Shown here piece by piece: positions 6,555 through 13,291 of a stretch of DNA of 13,670 nucleotides. The notes under the pieces were generated by a model that did no database searches, was not told the DNA's origin, and saw only the letters and a program-made list of their open reading frames with translations. Made by a program: the position numbers and the translations under genes. The stretch is from Litorimonas sp964425355 (GTDB taxonomy: Bacteria > Pseudomonadota > Alphaproteobacteria > Caulobacterales > Maricaulaceae): assembly GCA_964425355.1 (NCBI GenBank), contig CAYRMO010000074.1, positions 1-13,670 on the forward strand, given 5' to 3'. The number at the start of each line of letters is the position of its first letter. The stretch's first letter is position 1.

Positions 6555-7675
6555 CTTGGAACGGCTAGGCTCTCCGCCTTTTCCTCAACCGCTTTCACAA
6601 TCTCGTCGACCATATCGTCATTATTGGTTTTGCCAGATTTTTTGCCGGCGTGATACATCATGCCGTAACCTGCAGAACCGCCCGTAAAGCCGACATCGGT
6701 AAACATGGCTTCGCCCGGACCGTTTACAACACAGCCAATAATCGAGAGCGTAATCGGTTCCGAGATATGGGCGAGCCGATCTTCAAGGATTTGAACCGTC
6801 TTGATCACGTCAAAGCCCTGGCGCGCACAGGAAGGGCAGGAGATGATATTGACGCCGCGTGTGCGTAAACCTAGGCTTTTGAGCATGTCAAAGCCGACTT
6901 TGATTTCTTCAACGGGATCTGCCGACAGCGAGACGCGAATTGTGTCGCCAATCCCTGCCCATAAAAGATTACCCATACCGATAGAGCTTTTGACGGTTCC
7001 AATTCGCGTACCGCCTGCCTCGGTAATACCAAGATGGAGCGGCGCATCTGTCGCGTCTGCGAGTTGGTGATAGGCCGCAACCGTTAGGAACACATCAGAG
7101 GCTTTGACCGAGATTTTATAATCCTGAAAATTCTCATCTTCTAACATACGCGCATGCATAAGTGCACTTTCGACCATGGCGTCTGGGCAAGGCTCGCCGT
7201 ATTTTTCCAGGAGCTCTCGCTCTAGGGATCCGCCATTGACGCCTATTCGGATCGAACAGCCATTGGCACGCGCCGCTGCGACAACTTCTTTGACACGGGC
7301 TTGTCCGCCAATATTGCCCGGGTTTATCCTGAGGCATGCCGCGCCATTATCTGCAGCTTCAATGCCGCGCTTATAATGAAAATGGATATCGGCTACGAGC
7401 GGAACCGTGACCTGATCCACAATGGCTCTTAAGGCGGCGCTACTCTCGGGGTCTGGAACAGAGACGCGGACAATATCGGCGCCCGCCTCTTCAAGCCCTT
7501 TGACCTGACCAATCGTCGCCTCAACATCATGTGTGACCGTATTGGTCATAGACTGGACTGCAATCGGCGCATCTCCACCGACGTCGACAGATCCGACACG
7601 AATTTTTCGCGAGCGACGCCGCTCAATGGTTCGCCAGGGACGAATAGAGGTGATATCTGAATGTTGACCGCTCAT
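6551..7675 (-). CDS. ispG: 4-hydroxy-3-methylbut-2-enyl diphosphate synthase (GcpE/IspG)
   Basis: A 374-aa iron-sulfur enzyme of the MEP (non-mevalonate) isoprenoid pathway. It converts MEcPP to HMBPP. The N-terminal TIM-barrel part shows VQSMTNT, ADIVRVSVP and PLVADIHFHY. The C-terminal [4Fe-4S] site is complete: SCPSC (C280, C283) and GCVVNGPGE (C315, E322), in the same spacing as the E. coli enzyme. The ATG at 7675 was chosen; a GTG two codons upstream (7681) is an alternative, and neither has a clear Shine-Dalgarno. It lies 66 nt downstream of the rodZ-like gene on the same strand, a pairing often seen in proteobacteria, and is probably cotranscribed. Its stop overlaps that of cmk tail to tail by 4 nt, so no terminator fits between them. 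Confidence 0.96.
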   Translation of the reverse strand: MSGQHSDITSIRPWRTIERRRSRKIRVGSVDVGGDAPIAVQSMTNTVTHDVEATIGQVKGLEEAGADIVRVSVPDPESSAALRAIVDQVTVPLVADIHFHYKRGIEAADNGAACLRINPGNIGGQARVKEVVAAARANGCSIRIGVNGGSLERELLEKYGEPCPDAMVESALMHARMLEDENFQDYKISVKASDVFLTVAAYHQLADATDAPLHLGITEAGGTRIGTVKSSIGMGNLLWAGIGDTIRVSLSADPVEEIKVGFDMLKSLGLRTRGVNIISCPSCARQGFDVIKTVQILEDRLAHISEPITLSIIGCVVNGPGEAMFTDVGFTGGSAGYGMMYHAGKKSGKTNNDDMVDEIVKAVEEKAESLAVPS

Positions 7676-7741
7676 AGGCACGCTATGACATTTCTATGTG
7701 ACAGGATAAAGGCGTTTTCAAAGCAAGTTCAGTTAATGTTT

Positions 7742-8449
7742 TCAGTTACTGGCTTGAATTAAGACTTGGCTTAGGGGTTCGCCTTTAGCGCCAAGCGGGC
7801 CTACCAATTGCGTGCCATCAAAGAGCTCAACGGCCCCAGCATCGCGAACAGAAACCATATATCCTTCATCTGATGGACCCTGCCAGGTTTCGCCACTTAC
7901 AAAAATGCGTGAAATAATCGGCGTGCCGTCAGAATTGGTAATTTCAATCCAGCTCGGCGCGCTCATCCGCAAGGTTATCATCCCGTCTTCCATAATCGGG
8001 GAGACAGGTGTCTCTATATCTTCAAGGGGTAATATGACCGGAGACGCTTCCGGTCCTGCAATAGCTTCTGTGTTCAGGCCGTACCAGGTTCCCAGTAAAG
8101 CGACCGCAGCCAAAACAGATATCGCCGGAGCAAAGCCGCGAGGCAGTCGAATTCGACGACGAAACACAAAATGCGGTGACCCATGCAAGGTCATACTATC
8201 CGCCATCGCCGCATCGTCTTTATATTGTGCAACGGCTTTCTTGGGATCCAAGCCTAGGCCTTTTGCATAGCTTCGGACATAGCCCAAAACATATCCGATG
8301 GTCGGCAAAGCCTCCTGATCCATACGCTCTATGGCGAGGATATAGTCTTCGCGTAGATGGGTCGTTGCCGCAATATCAGACACAGTCAGGCCCAGCGCCA
8401 AACGCCGCGCATGTAAGGTCTGTCCAATATGTTTATCTGCATCGCGCAT
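7742..8449 (-). CDS. RodZ-like helix-turn-helix, single-pass membrane protein (cell shape)
   Basis: A 235-aa protein with RodZ architecture. It has a Cro/CI-type HTH at the N-terminus (about 7-75: IGQTLHARRLALGLTVSDIAA, then YVLGYVRSYAKGLGLDP), a basic juxtamembrane stretch (RRRIRLPR), one membrane segment (about 107-124) and a short linker. It ends in a periplasmic domain of DUF4115 type (about 157-233: APSWIEI, GETWQGP, VRDAGAVELFDG). RodZ links MreB filaments to the peptidoglycan elongation machinery; that role is inferred from the domain order. It lies directly upstream of ispG, as often seen in proteobacteria. The ATG at 8449 has no clear Shine-Dalgarno. The symbol is withheld because orthology to E. 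coli rodZ rests on domain layout only. Confidence 0.85.
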   Translation of the reverse strand: MRDADKHIGQTLHARRLALGLTVSDIAATTHLREDYILAIERMDQEALPTIGYVLGYVRSYAKGLGLDPKKAVAQYKDDAAMADSMTLHGSPHFVFRRRIRLPRGFAPAISVLAAVALLGTWYGLNTEAIAGPEASPVILPLEDIETPVSPIMEDGMITLRMSAPSWIEITNSDGTPIISRIFVSGETWQGPSDEGYMVSVRDAGAVELFDGTQLVGPLGAKGEPLSQVLIQASN

Positions 8450-8624
8450 AACAAGCTTTGGTCTAGCTTAACGCCCCTGAAAGTTTGGTTAATAAATAAT
8501 AGGAAAGGAAGCCAGAAGAATCTTTCAAAACTAAACACTTAACAGGTGAATGCCGTCAAATATCGTTTGAATTCCAACGGAATGCTAAGGTGACAGCGTC
8601 TTTTCCACGGGGTAAGACACACAC

Positions 8625-9149
8625 ATGATCAAGCCTGCTATATCACAGCTCCGCCTGCGCAAATCCGCGCCTTGGATTGCGGTTCTCGTGTCTGGCGGAT
8701 TATTGATCGGCGCTTGGACCTCTCAATATGGATTTGGATACCAACCCTGCACAATGTGTTATTGGCAGAGACATGCGCATAAAGCCGTTATTGTAGTTGG
8801 TATAATTGCATTATTTGCGGGTTTCATTTCAGATAAATTACGAGAGTTATTTCGCTGGCTGATTGTCTTAGCCTTCCTTATTTCGTTCATTTATGCGGCC
8901 TGGCATGTTGGTGTGGAATTTGGCTGGCTAGAAGGACCCAAAGAATGTGCGGGTGGCACAATAGGCAAAATTCCGGAGATCGACCCCAATGACCCCCTCG
9001 CCTTTCTTGACAAAAAATCCATTAAACCGCCGGCTTGTTCCGAAGCCGTCTGGCATTTCTTGGGCATCTCTATGGCGGGTTGGAATGCAGTCATCTCCTT
9101 GATAACGGCCCTGTGGATCGCCACATCTAAGCCAAAGAAGAAAGCGTAG
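8625..9149 (+). CDS. DsbB-family disulfide bond formation protein
   Basis: A 174-aa inner-membrane protein with four predicted membrane helices (about 16-33, 52-69, 77-94 and 145-166). It has the DsbB CxxC in PCTMCYWQR (C42, C45) and a second cysteine pair in the long periplasmic loop (C108 in KECAGG, C138 in PACSE). DsbB reoxidises the periplasmic thiol oxidase DsbA and passes electrons to ubiquinone. The conserved WQR after the CxxC fits the quinone-linked site. coq7, a ubiquinone synthesis gene, starts 2 nt after its stop, so a shared operon makes functional sense. The ATG at 8625 has only a distant GGGG upstream. Confidence 0.9.
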   Translation: MIKPAISQLRLRKSAPWIAVLVSGGLLIGAWTSQYGFGYQPCTMCYWQRHAHKAVIVVGIIALFAGFISDKLRELFRWLIVLAFLISFIYAAWHVGVEFGWLEGPKECAGGTIGKIPEIDPNDPLAFLDKKSIKPPACSEAVWHFLGISMAGWNAVISLITALWIATSKPKKKA

Positions 9150-9151
9150 AG

Positions 9152-9691
9152 ATGGCGAATAAAGCTTATACAAATCCGCGTATCGCAGAAATGTTGCGTA
9201 TAGATCATGCGGGCGAATATGGCGCGGTTGCGATTTATCGCGGTCAACAAGCCGTCTTTAAAAATCAATCCAAGACCAAAGAGATGTCAGAGACCCTCGC
9301 GGAAATGGAAGCAGAAGAGCAAAAACATCTTGATGCGTTTGATGCGCTTCTCAATACACGCAATGTCCGGCCCACTGCCATGATGCCAATCTGGAAAGTG
9401 GCGGGATATGGATTGGGCGTGGCAACGGCGCTGATGGGCGAAAAAGCCGCCCATGCTTGCACCGAAGCCGTCGAGACTGTGATTGAGGAACATTACGCTG
9501 AACAGGCGGAAGCCGTGCAGGATGAAGACCCGAAACTCGCCGCGACATTCCGTGAATTTCGCGAAGATGAGCTCCAGCACCGCGACACCGCCATAGAGGG
9601 CGGTTCCCAAGACGCGCCTTTTCACCGCGCCCTGTCCAAAATCATTGAAATGGGATGCCGCGCGGCAATAGCGGTGACAGCGAAAGTTTAA
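9152..9691 (+). CDS. coq7: Demethoxyubiquinone hydroxylase (COQ7 family)
   Basis: A 179-aa di-iron monooxygenase that hydroxylates 5-demethoxyubiquinol in ubiquinone synthesis, acting as a peripheral membrane protein. The carboxylate-bridged di-iron motifs are present in two pseudo-repeats: E22 in DHAGEYGA and ExxH in EEQKH (E56, H59), then a Glu within AVETVIEEHY (106-115) and ExxH in DELQH (E140, H143). The length matches the short bacterial/eukaryotic COQ7 form, unlike the longer UbiF flavin enzymes. It begins 2 nt after the dsbB-like stop and is probably translated from the same message. Confidence 0.95.
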   Translation: MANKAYTNPRIAEMLRIDHAGEYGAVAIYRGQQAVFKNQSKTKEMSETLAEMEAEEQKHLDAFDALLNTRNVRPTAMMPIWKVAGYGLGVATALMGEKAAHACTEAVETVIEEHYAEQAEAVQDEDPKLAATFREFREDELQHRDTAIEGGSQDAPFHRALSKIIEMGCRAAIAVTAKV

Positions 9692-9726
9692 TCCTGGTCT
9701 TTATCTCTACCTCTAAGATCTTTAAT

Positions 9727-9755
9727 TTGACGCATCAAAGTCAGAACATTAGCTT
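9727..9755 (+). promoter_or_regulatory. Probable sigma70-type promoter for the exported-protein gene, giving a leaderless transcript
   Basis: TTGACG (9727-9732) and TAGCTT (9750-9755) are spaced by 17 nt. The ATG at 9762 begins 7 nt after the -10, right where transcription should start, and no Shine-Dalgarno lies between them. The sequence therefore suggests a message beginning at or within a base or two of the start codon. Confidence 0.55.
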
Positions 9756-9761
9756 TCGACA

Positions 9762-10538
9762 ATGAGCTTTATTTCTCGTCGCTTAGCTATTTTGGGCGGC
9801 TTCGCATGTCTTGTGGGATTGCGAAGTGATATTTCGGCTTTTGCCAATGAGCTTGAAGCTAAAACAGTCCGCATAATTGTGTGCCTCGCCGATAATCAAA
9901 ATCAGGGCATTGTGCCAGTTTCCGCCCAGCTTGGAAATGGGCAAGACCCGAGGAATAATTTGTATTGGGGGGCGCTTTATGGGGTTAAGACCTATTTCTC
10001 GCGCCACGCAGATTGGGAGCCAATAAAGTCTGATGTGGAGCTTCGTCCTCAGCAATTGGATTATGTAGAGTTCCAGCTGAAAAACACAAACACGTCGGTC
10101 ACGATTAAAGCCGAGGCCTGGGACGGCGCGCATATGCAAAAGGCCATCTCAAGATTTTACGGGCTATTGTCAGATCGGTCTGCCCCTGAAGACCTCATCG
10201 TCTTTGTCGGCCATAATGGGTTGATGGATATGTTTGTTGTAAAACCCATCGTCACCCAAGCTGTTAAATCCCATAATCTTGAACGGAACCGTAAAGCCAT
10301 TATCCTGGCCTGTAATAGTAGCCAATATTTCGAAACAACGCTCAATGATATTGGCGTAGAGCCCTATGTCCTGACCAAAGGCCTGATGGCGCCCGAAGCC
10401 TATAGCCTTGAAGCCGCAATCAAAAGCTGGGCCCGTGACGGCTCGGCCAATGAAGCCCGTCTAGCAGCGGCCATAAGCTATGCGAAATATCAGAAAATTC
10501 CCGAAAAGAATGCAAGATGGCTTTTTAAGGCGCGTTGA
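9762..10538 (+). CDS. Exported conserved hypothetical protein with a possible caspase-like (clan CD) His/Cys pair
   Basis: A 258-aa protein with an N-terminal export signal: SRR at 5-7, a hydrophobic core to about residue 20, and a probable cleavage site after AFA at 26-28. The twin arginine makes Tat export possible, but the flanking residues match the Tat consensus only partly. Mature segments VRIIVCLADNQNQGIVPV (37-54) and GNGQDPRNNLYWG (58-70) look like conserved blocks of an uncharacterised bacterial family. Two strands end in LIVFVGHNG (H151) and AIILACNSS (C184), the strand-His and strand-Cys layout of legumain/caspase-like cysteine peptidases. In those the His is usually followed directly by Gly, while here it is HNG, so peptidase activity is a hypothesis only. 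It has its own promoter and lies 70 nt after coq7. No function is assigned. Confidence 0.8.
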   Translation: MSFISRRLAILGGFACLVGLRSDISAFANELEAKTVRIIVCLADNQNQGIVPVSAQLGNGQDPRNNLYWGALYGVKTYFSRHADWEPIKSDVELRPQQLDYVEFQLKNTNTSVTIKAEAWDGAHMQKAISRFYGLLSDRSAPEDLIVFVGHNGLMDMFVVKPIVTQAVKSHNLERNRKAIILACNSSQYFETTLNDIGVEPYVLTKGLMAPEAYSLEAAIKSWARDGSANEARLAAAISYAKYQKIPEKNARWLFKAR

Positions 10539-10562
10539 TGTCCATAGGCTAGGCCCCATTCA

Positions 10563-10581
10563 AGAGTTTAGGCCTGACTCT
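10563..10581. repeat. Inverted repeat AGAGT-N9-ACTCT upstream of the hrcA promoter
   Basis: AGAGT at 10563-10567 and ACTCT at 10577-10581 are inverted with a 9-nt spacer. They are nested in a wider pair TTCAAGA (10559-10565) and TCTTGAA (10584-10590), which overlaps the -35 box. The 9-nt spacer is the CIRCE spacing, but the arms do not match the CIRCE sequence. It may be an operator, the remains of a terminator, or chance. Confidence 0.35.
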
Positions 10582-10584
10582 GTT

Positions 10585-10612
10585 CTTGAACCCAAAGCTT
10601 TTCCGCTTACAT
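10585..10612 (+). promoter_or_regulatory. Sigma32 (RpoH)-type heat-shock promoter of hrcA-grpE
   Basis: CTTG (10585-10588, within CTTGAA), a 17-nt spacer and CTTACAT (10606-10612) match the alphaproteobacterial RpoH consensus CTTG-N17-CYTATNT except for one base. It lies directly upstream of hrcA-grpE, a heat-shock operon known to use such a promoter in Caulobacter. With the start expected about 7 nt after the -10, transcription would begin within about 5 nt of the hrcA ATG. Confidence 0.75.
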
Positions 10613-10623
10613 AATAATGTAAT

Positions 10624-11700
10624 ATGTCGGCCCATCCCACATTCACCCTGTCCGATCTGGACGCGCGCGCGCGTGATATCTTCCGCGATGTCGTGGATAG
10701 CTATCTGGAGACGGGACAGCCCGTCGGGTCCAAAACCTTGGCCTTGTCGGAAGGGCGCGCTTTATCGCCAGCTACAATTCGCTCGGTCATGGCCGAGCTC
10801 TCTCGTTATGGCCTGCTGACCAGCCCGCATGTGAGCGCGGGTCGTGTCCCGACACAGGCTGGCCTGCGTCTCTTTATTGATGGCCTGCTGGAGGTTGGCG
10901 ACCTGTCCAAATCCGAACGCAAACATATGGATGCGCGTCTCGCCGCCGCTGGCAAGGAACCTGATGCGCTTATGGGACAAGCTTCGGCCATGCTTGCAGG
11001 TCTGGCGGGCGGCGCGGGCCTTGTTCTGGCACCTGAAAAAGAAACGGATGAGCAACCGCTGCGTCATGTTGAATTTGTAAATCTGGACGGCGGACAAGCC
11101 CTTGTTGTCATGGTCCATGAAGATGGACAGGTTGAAAACCGGATCATGCCAAGACCGGAAGGGCTTTTACCCTCATCGCTGGAACGGGCTGGGAATTTTT
11201 TATCCGCCCGTCTTAAAGGACGTCGGCTGTCAGAAGCGCGCGCCGATGTCTTGGCAGAGATTACGGCGGGAGAAGCCCAGATTGACGCCTCTGCGCAAAC
11301 CTTGATTGAGCTGGGTCTCGCGGAATGGTCCATAGCTGAGGATAAGCGAAAACGCAGTTTAATCGTCAGAGGACAGTCTCATCTCCTTGACAATTTGCAA
11401 GCACGAACCGATGTGGAGCGCATCCGTCAGCTTTTTGACGATCTGGAACGTAAGGAAGAATTGATCGACCTATTGGACCGGGCCGAACATGCAGATGGTG
11501 TGAAGATCTTTATTGGCTCAGAGAACCCCCTCTTCTCTTTGTCAGGATCGAGTGTCGTGATTGCGCCATATCGTGATCAGGACCAAAACATTTTGGGTGC
11601 GTTAGGCGTGATCGGCCCAACGCGACTAAATTATGCCCGTGTGATTCCAATGATGGATTACACAGCGCGAATATTAGGTCGTTTGATCGGCGACAGATAG
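10624..11700 (+). CDS. hrcA: Heat-inducible transcription repressor HrcA
   Basis: A 358-aa repressor that binds CIRCE operators (typically at groESL) and is released when chaperonin is busy. The N-terminal winged helix shows the family pattern ARDIFRDVVDSYLETGQPVG (16-35), followed by SPATIRSVMAELSRYGLL and then AGRVPTQAGLRLFIDGLL (about 77-94). The C-terminal part contains the GAF-like domain and ends with GALGVIGPTRLNYARVIPMM and a final ARILGRLI. The ATG at 10624 is the only reasonable start, yet no Shine-Dalgarno precedes it and the RpoH-type -10 is only 11 nt away, so the message is probably leaderless. grpE follows after 13 nt, the usual alphaproteobacterial hrcA-grpE operon. No CIRCE element lies in front of hrcA itself. 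Confidence 0.96.
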   Translation: MSAHPTFTLSDLDARARDIFRDVVDSYLETGQPVGSKTLALSEGRALSPATIRSVMAELSRYGLLTSPHVSAGRVPTQAGLRLFIDGLLEVGDLSKSERKHMDARLAAAGKEPDALMGQASAMLAGLAGGAGLVLAPEKETDEQPLRHVEFVNLDGGQALVVMVHEDGQVENRIMPRPEGLLPSSLERAGNFLSARLKGRRLSEARADVLAEITAGEAQIDASAQTLIELGLAEWSIAEDKRKRSLIVRGQSHLLDNLQARTDVERIRQLFDDLERKEELIDLLDRAEHADGVKIFIGSENPLFSLSGSSVVIAPYRDQDQNILGALGVIGPTRLNYARVIPMMDYTARILGRLIGDR

Positions 11701-11713
11701 AAAGATAAATGCG

Positions 11714-12394
11714 ATGAGCATGACACCTGGTGACGATAAAGCTGCTGGCGATGAATGGGATGATCTCATCAATGAGATTGAATCAGAGAAATCTCAACAA
11801 AAACGCCGAACGGCTGCCCAAGCTGCGGCTGATGATATCTTAAAGGCGGCTGATGCTGCAGAAAAAAAATCTTCTGAAGGTGGTGATGACGCGCCAGAAG
11901 AAGAAGGCTCAGCGGCTGAGGCCCGAATTCAAGAATTAGAGATGGAGCTTGCGACACTTAAAGATCAAGCCTTGCGCGCTATGGCAGATGCCGAAAATGT
12001 CAAACGCAGATCTGAAAAAGAAGTGGCTGCGGCTAGGGTTTTTGGGATTGAGCGTTTTGCCAATGATATTTTATCGGTCCACGACAATCTATCCCGCGCC
12101 CTTGGAGTCCTAGAGGGCTCGGACAAATCCGAACTGGGTGAAAATGCCAAGAACCTTGTCGAAGGGATTGAGCTGACTGAAAAAGACCTGATGGCCGCCC
12201 TTGCGCGCCACGGCGTCACGGCCGTTCCTGGCGTCGGCTCTAAATTTGACCCCAATGTCCATCAAGCTGTTGCCAATATTCCGTCTGCGGAAGAAAAAGG
12301 CCACGTCGCCACGGTCATGCAAACGGGCTTTAAAATCGGAGACCGAACCTTACGCGCCGCCATGGTAGCCGTGTCTACTGGCAAGAGCGCTTAG
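11714..12394 (+). CDS. grpE: GrpE, nucleotide exchange factor of DnaK
   Basis: A 226-aa co-chaperone that releases ADP from DnaK. A variable acidic N-terminus (to about 65) precedes the long dimerising helix/coiled coil (about 68-110, with ALRAMADAENVKRRSEKEV). The C-terminal beta domain carries the signature region PNVHQAV and VMQTGFKIGDRTLRAAMVAVS (about 201-221). The length is usual for alphaproteobacteria, somewhat longer than E. coli GrpE. It lies 13 nt after hrcA and should share the heat-shock promoter. The ATG at 11714 lacks a strong Shine-Dalgarno; a second ATG two codons on (11720) is possible. The mutM N-terminal frame begins 2 nt after its stop. Confidence 0.96.
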   Translation: MSMTPGDDKAAGDEWDDLINEIESEKSQQKRRTAAQAAADDILKAADAAEKKSSEGGDDAPEEEGSAAEARIQELEMELATLKDQALRAMADAENVKRRSEKEVAAARVFGIERFANDILSVHDNLSRALGVLEGSDKSELGENAKNLVEGIELTEKDLMAALARHGVTAVPGVGSKFDPNVHQAVANIPSAEEKGHVATVMQTGFKIGDRTLRAAMVAVSTGKSA

Positions 12395-12396
12395 CT

Positions 12397-13236
12397 ATAC
12401 CGGAACTCCCGGAGGTCGAAACTGTAAGACGGGGCCTTGCCCCCGTCATGGAAGGCGCTGTCTTTAAGGTGGTGACCCTCAACCGCGCTAACTTACGGTT
12501 TCCCTTTGCCCCCGATTTTATCGAGCGCGTGCAAGGCCAGCGCCTTGTGCAACTTTCACGTCGGGCAAAATTCTTACGCGCCGAGCTATCATCTGGTGAT
12601 AAGCTTTTCATGCATTTGGGTATGAGCGGGCGTTTTATCATTGAGGGCGATAATGCGCTCGCTGACTTCGCCCATGAACACAAAGCCAATCCCAAACATC
12701 ACCATGTTGTCTTTGACATGGATAATGGCACGAGGATTATCTATAATGATCCCAGACGATTTGGCTTTATGGAACTCATAGCACCAAATGAACCCTACCG
12801 CCTCGACCATATTGGCCCGGAACCCTTGGGTAACGCCTTTAATGGCCCTGTCTTACGCGAGGCCCTCAACGGAAAGAAAAGCAAAATCAAAGCTGCGCTT
12901 CTGGATCAACGGATTGTTGCGGGGCTGGGCAATATATATGTGTGCGAAGCCCTGTTTAGGGCGGGCATCTCGCCGCGCCGCGCGGCGGGCAGATTGAAAA
13001 TCGCTGAAACCGATGCGCTAGTGGGACATATTAAAGACGTACTAAGCCAAGCCATTAAGGCGGGTGGCAGCAGCCTGCGCGACTTTTCAAATACAGACGG
13101 AAAATTAGGCTATTTTCAGCATCGTTTTGATGTCTATGGGCGCGAGGCGGAACCCTGCACAAATTGCGAATCCCCGATAGAGCGTATTGTTCAAAGCGGG
13201 CGCAGTAGTTTTTTTTGCCGCATGTGCCAGCGTTGA
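12397..13236 (+). CDS. mutM: Formamidopyrimidine-DNA glycosylase (Fpg/MutM), apparent ATA start
   Basis: A base-excision repair enzyme that removes 8-oxoguanine and cuts the abasic site. The conserved N-terminus PELPEVETVRRGL is encoded at 12400-12438 and includes the catalytic Pro (N-terminal amine after Met removal) and Glu. The codon in the Met position is ATA (12397-12399). Upstream in frame to the stop at 12331 there is no ATG, GTG, TTG or CTG. The first in-frame ATG (12448) would delete the catalytic Pro and Glu. Other features are normal: RRAKFL lysine (position of E. coli K57), GLGNIYVCEALFRAGISP of the H2TH motif, and a C-terminal zinc finger C-x2-C-x16-C-x2-C containing the GRSSFFC arginine. 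From ATA the protein is 279 aa. I take ATA as a non-canonical start in a gene probably translated after grpE; a sequencing error or point mutation is the alternative. Confidence 0.88.
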   Translation: MPELPEVETVRRGLAPVMEGAVFKVVTLNRANLRFPFAPDFIERVQGQRLVQLSRRAKFLRAELSSGDKLFMHLGMSGRFIIEGDNALADFAHEHKANPKHHHVVFDMDNGTRIIYNDPRRFGFMELIAPNEPYRLDHIGPEPLGNAFNGPVLREALNGKKSKIKAALLDQRIVAGLGNIYVCEALFRAGISPRRAAGRLKIAETDALVGHIKDVLSQAIKAGGSSLRDFSNTDGKLGYFQHRFDVYGREAEPCTNCESPIERIVQSGRSSFFCRMCQR

Positions 13237-13291
13237 ACTCCGCAAAAGCACAGGCTAAGTCACTCGCTGAGATAAATTAGAGAGACCTCAT

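Noticed and set aside
10539..10623. A CIRCE operator in front of hrcA
   Set aside because: I looked for TTAGCACTC-N9-GAGTGCTAA. Only a different inverted repeat with the same spacer length is present.
12448..13236. MutM starting at the ATG at 12448
   Set aside because: This start would remove PELPE, including the catalytic Pro and Glu, while that conserved N-terminus is encoded in frame just upstream.
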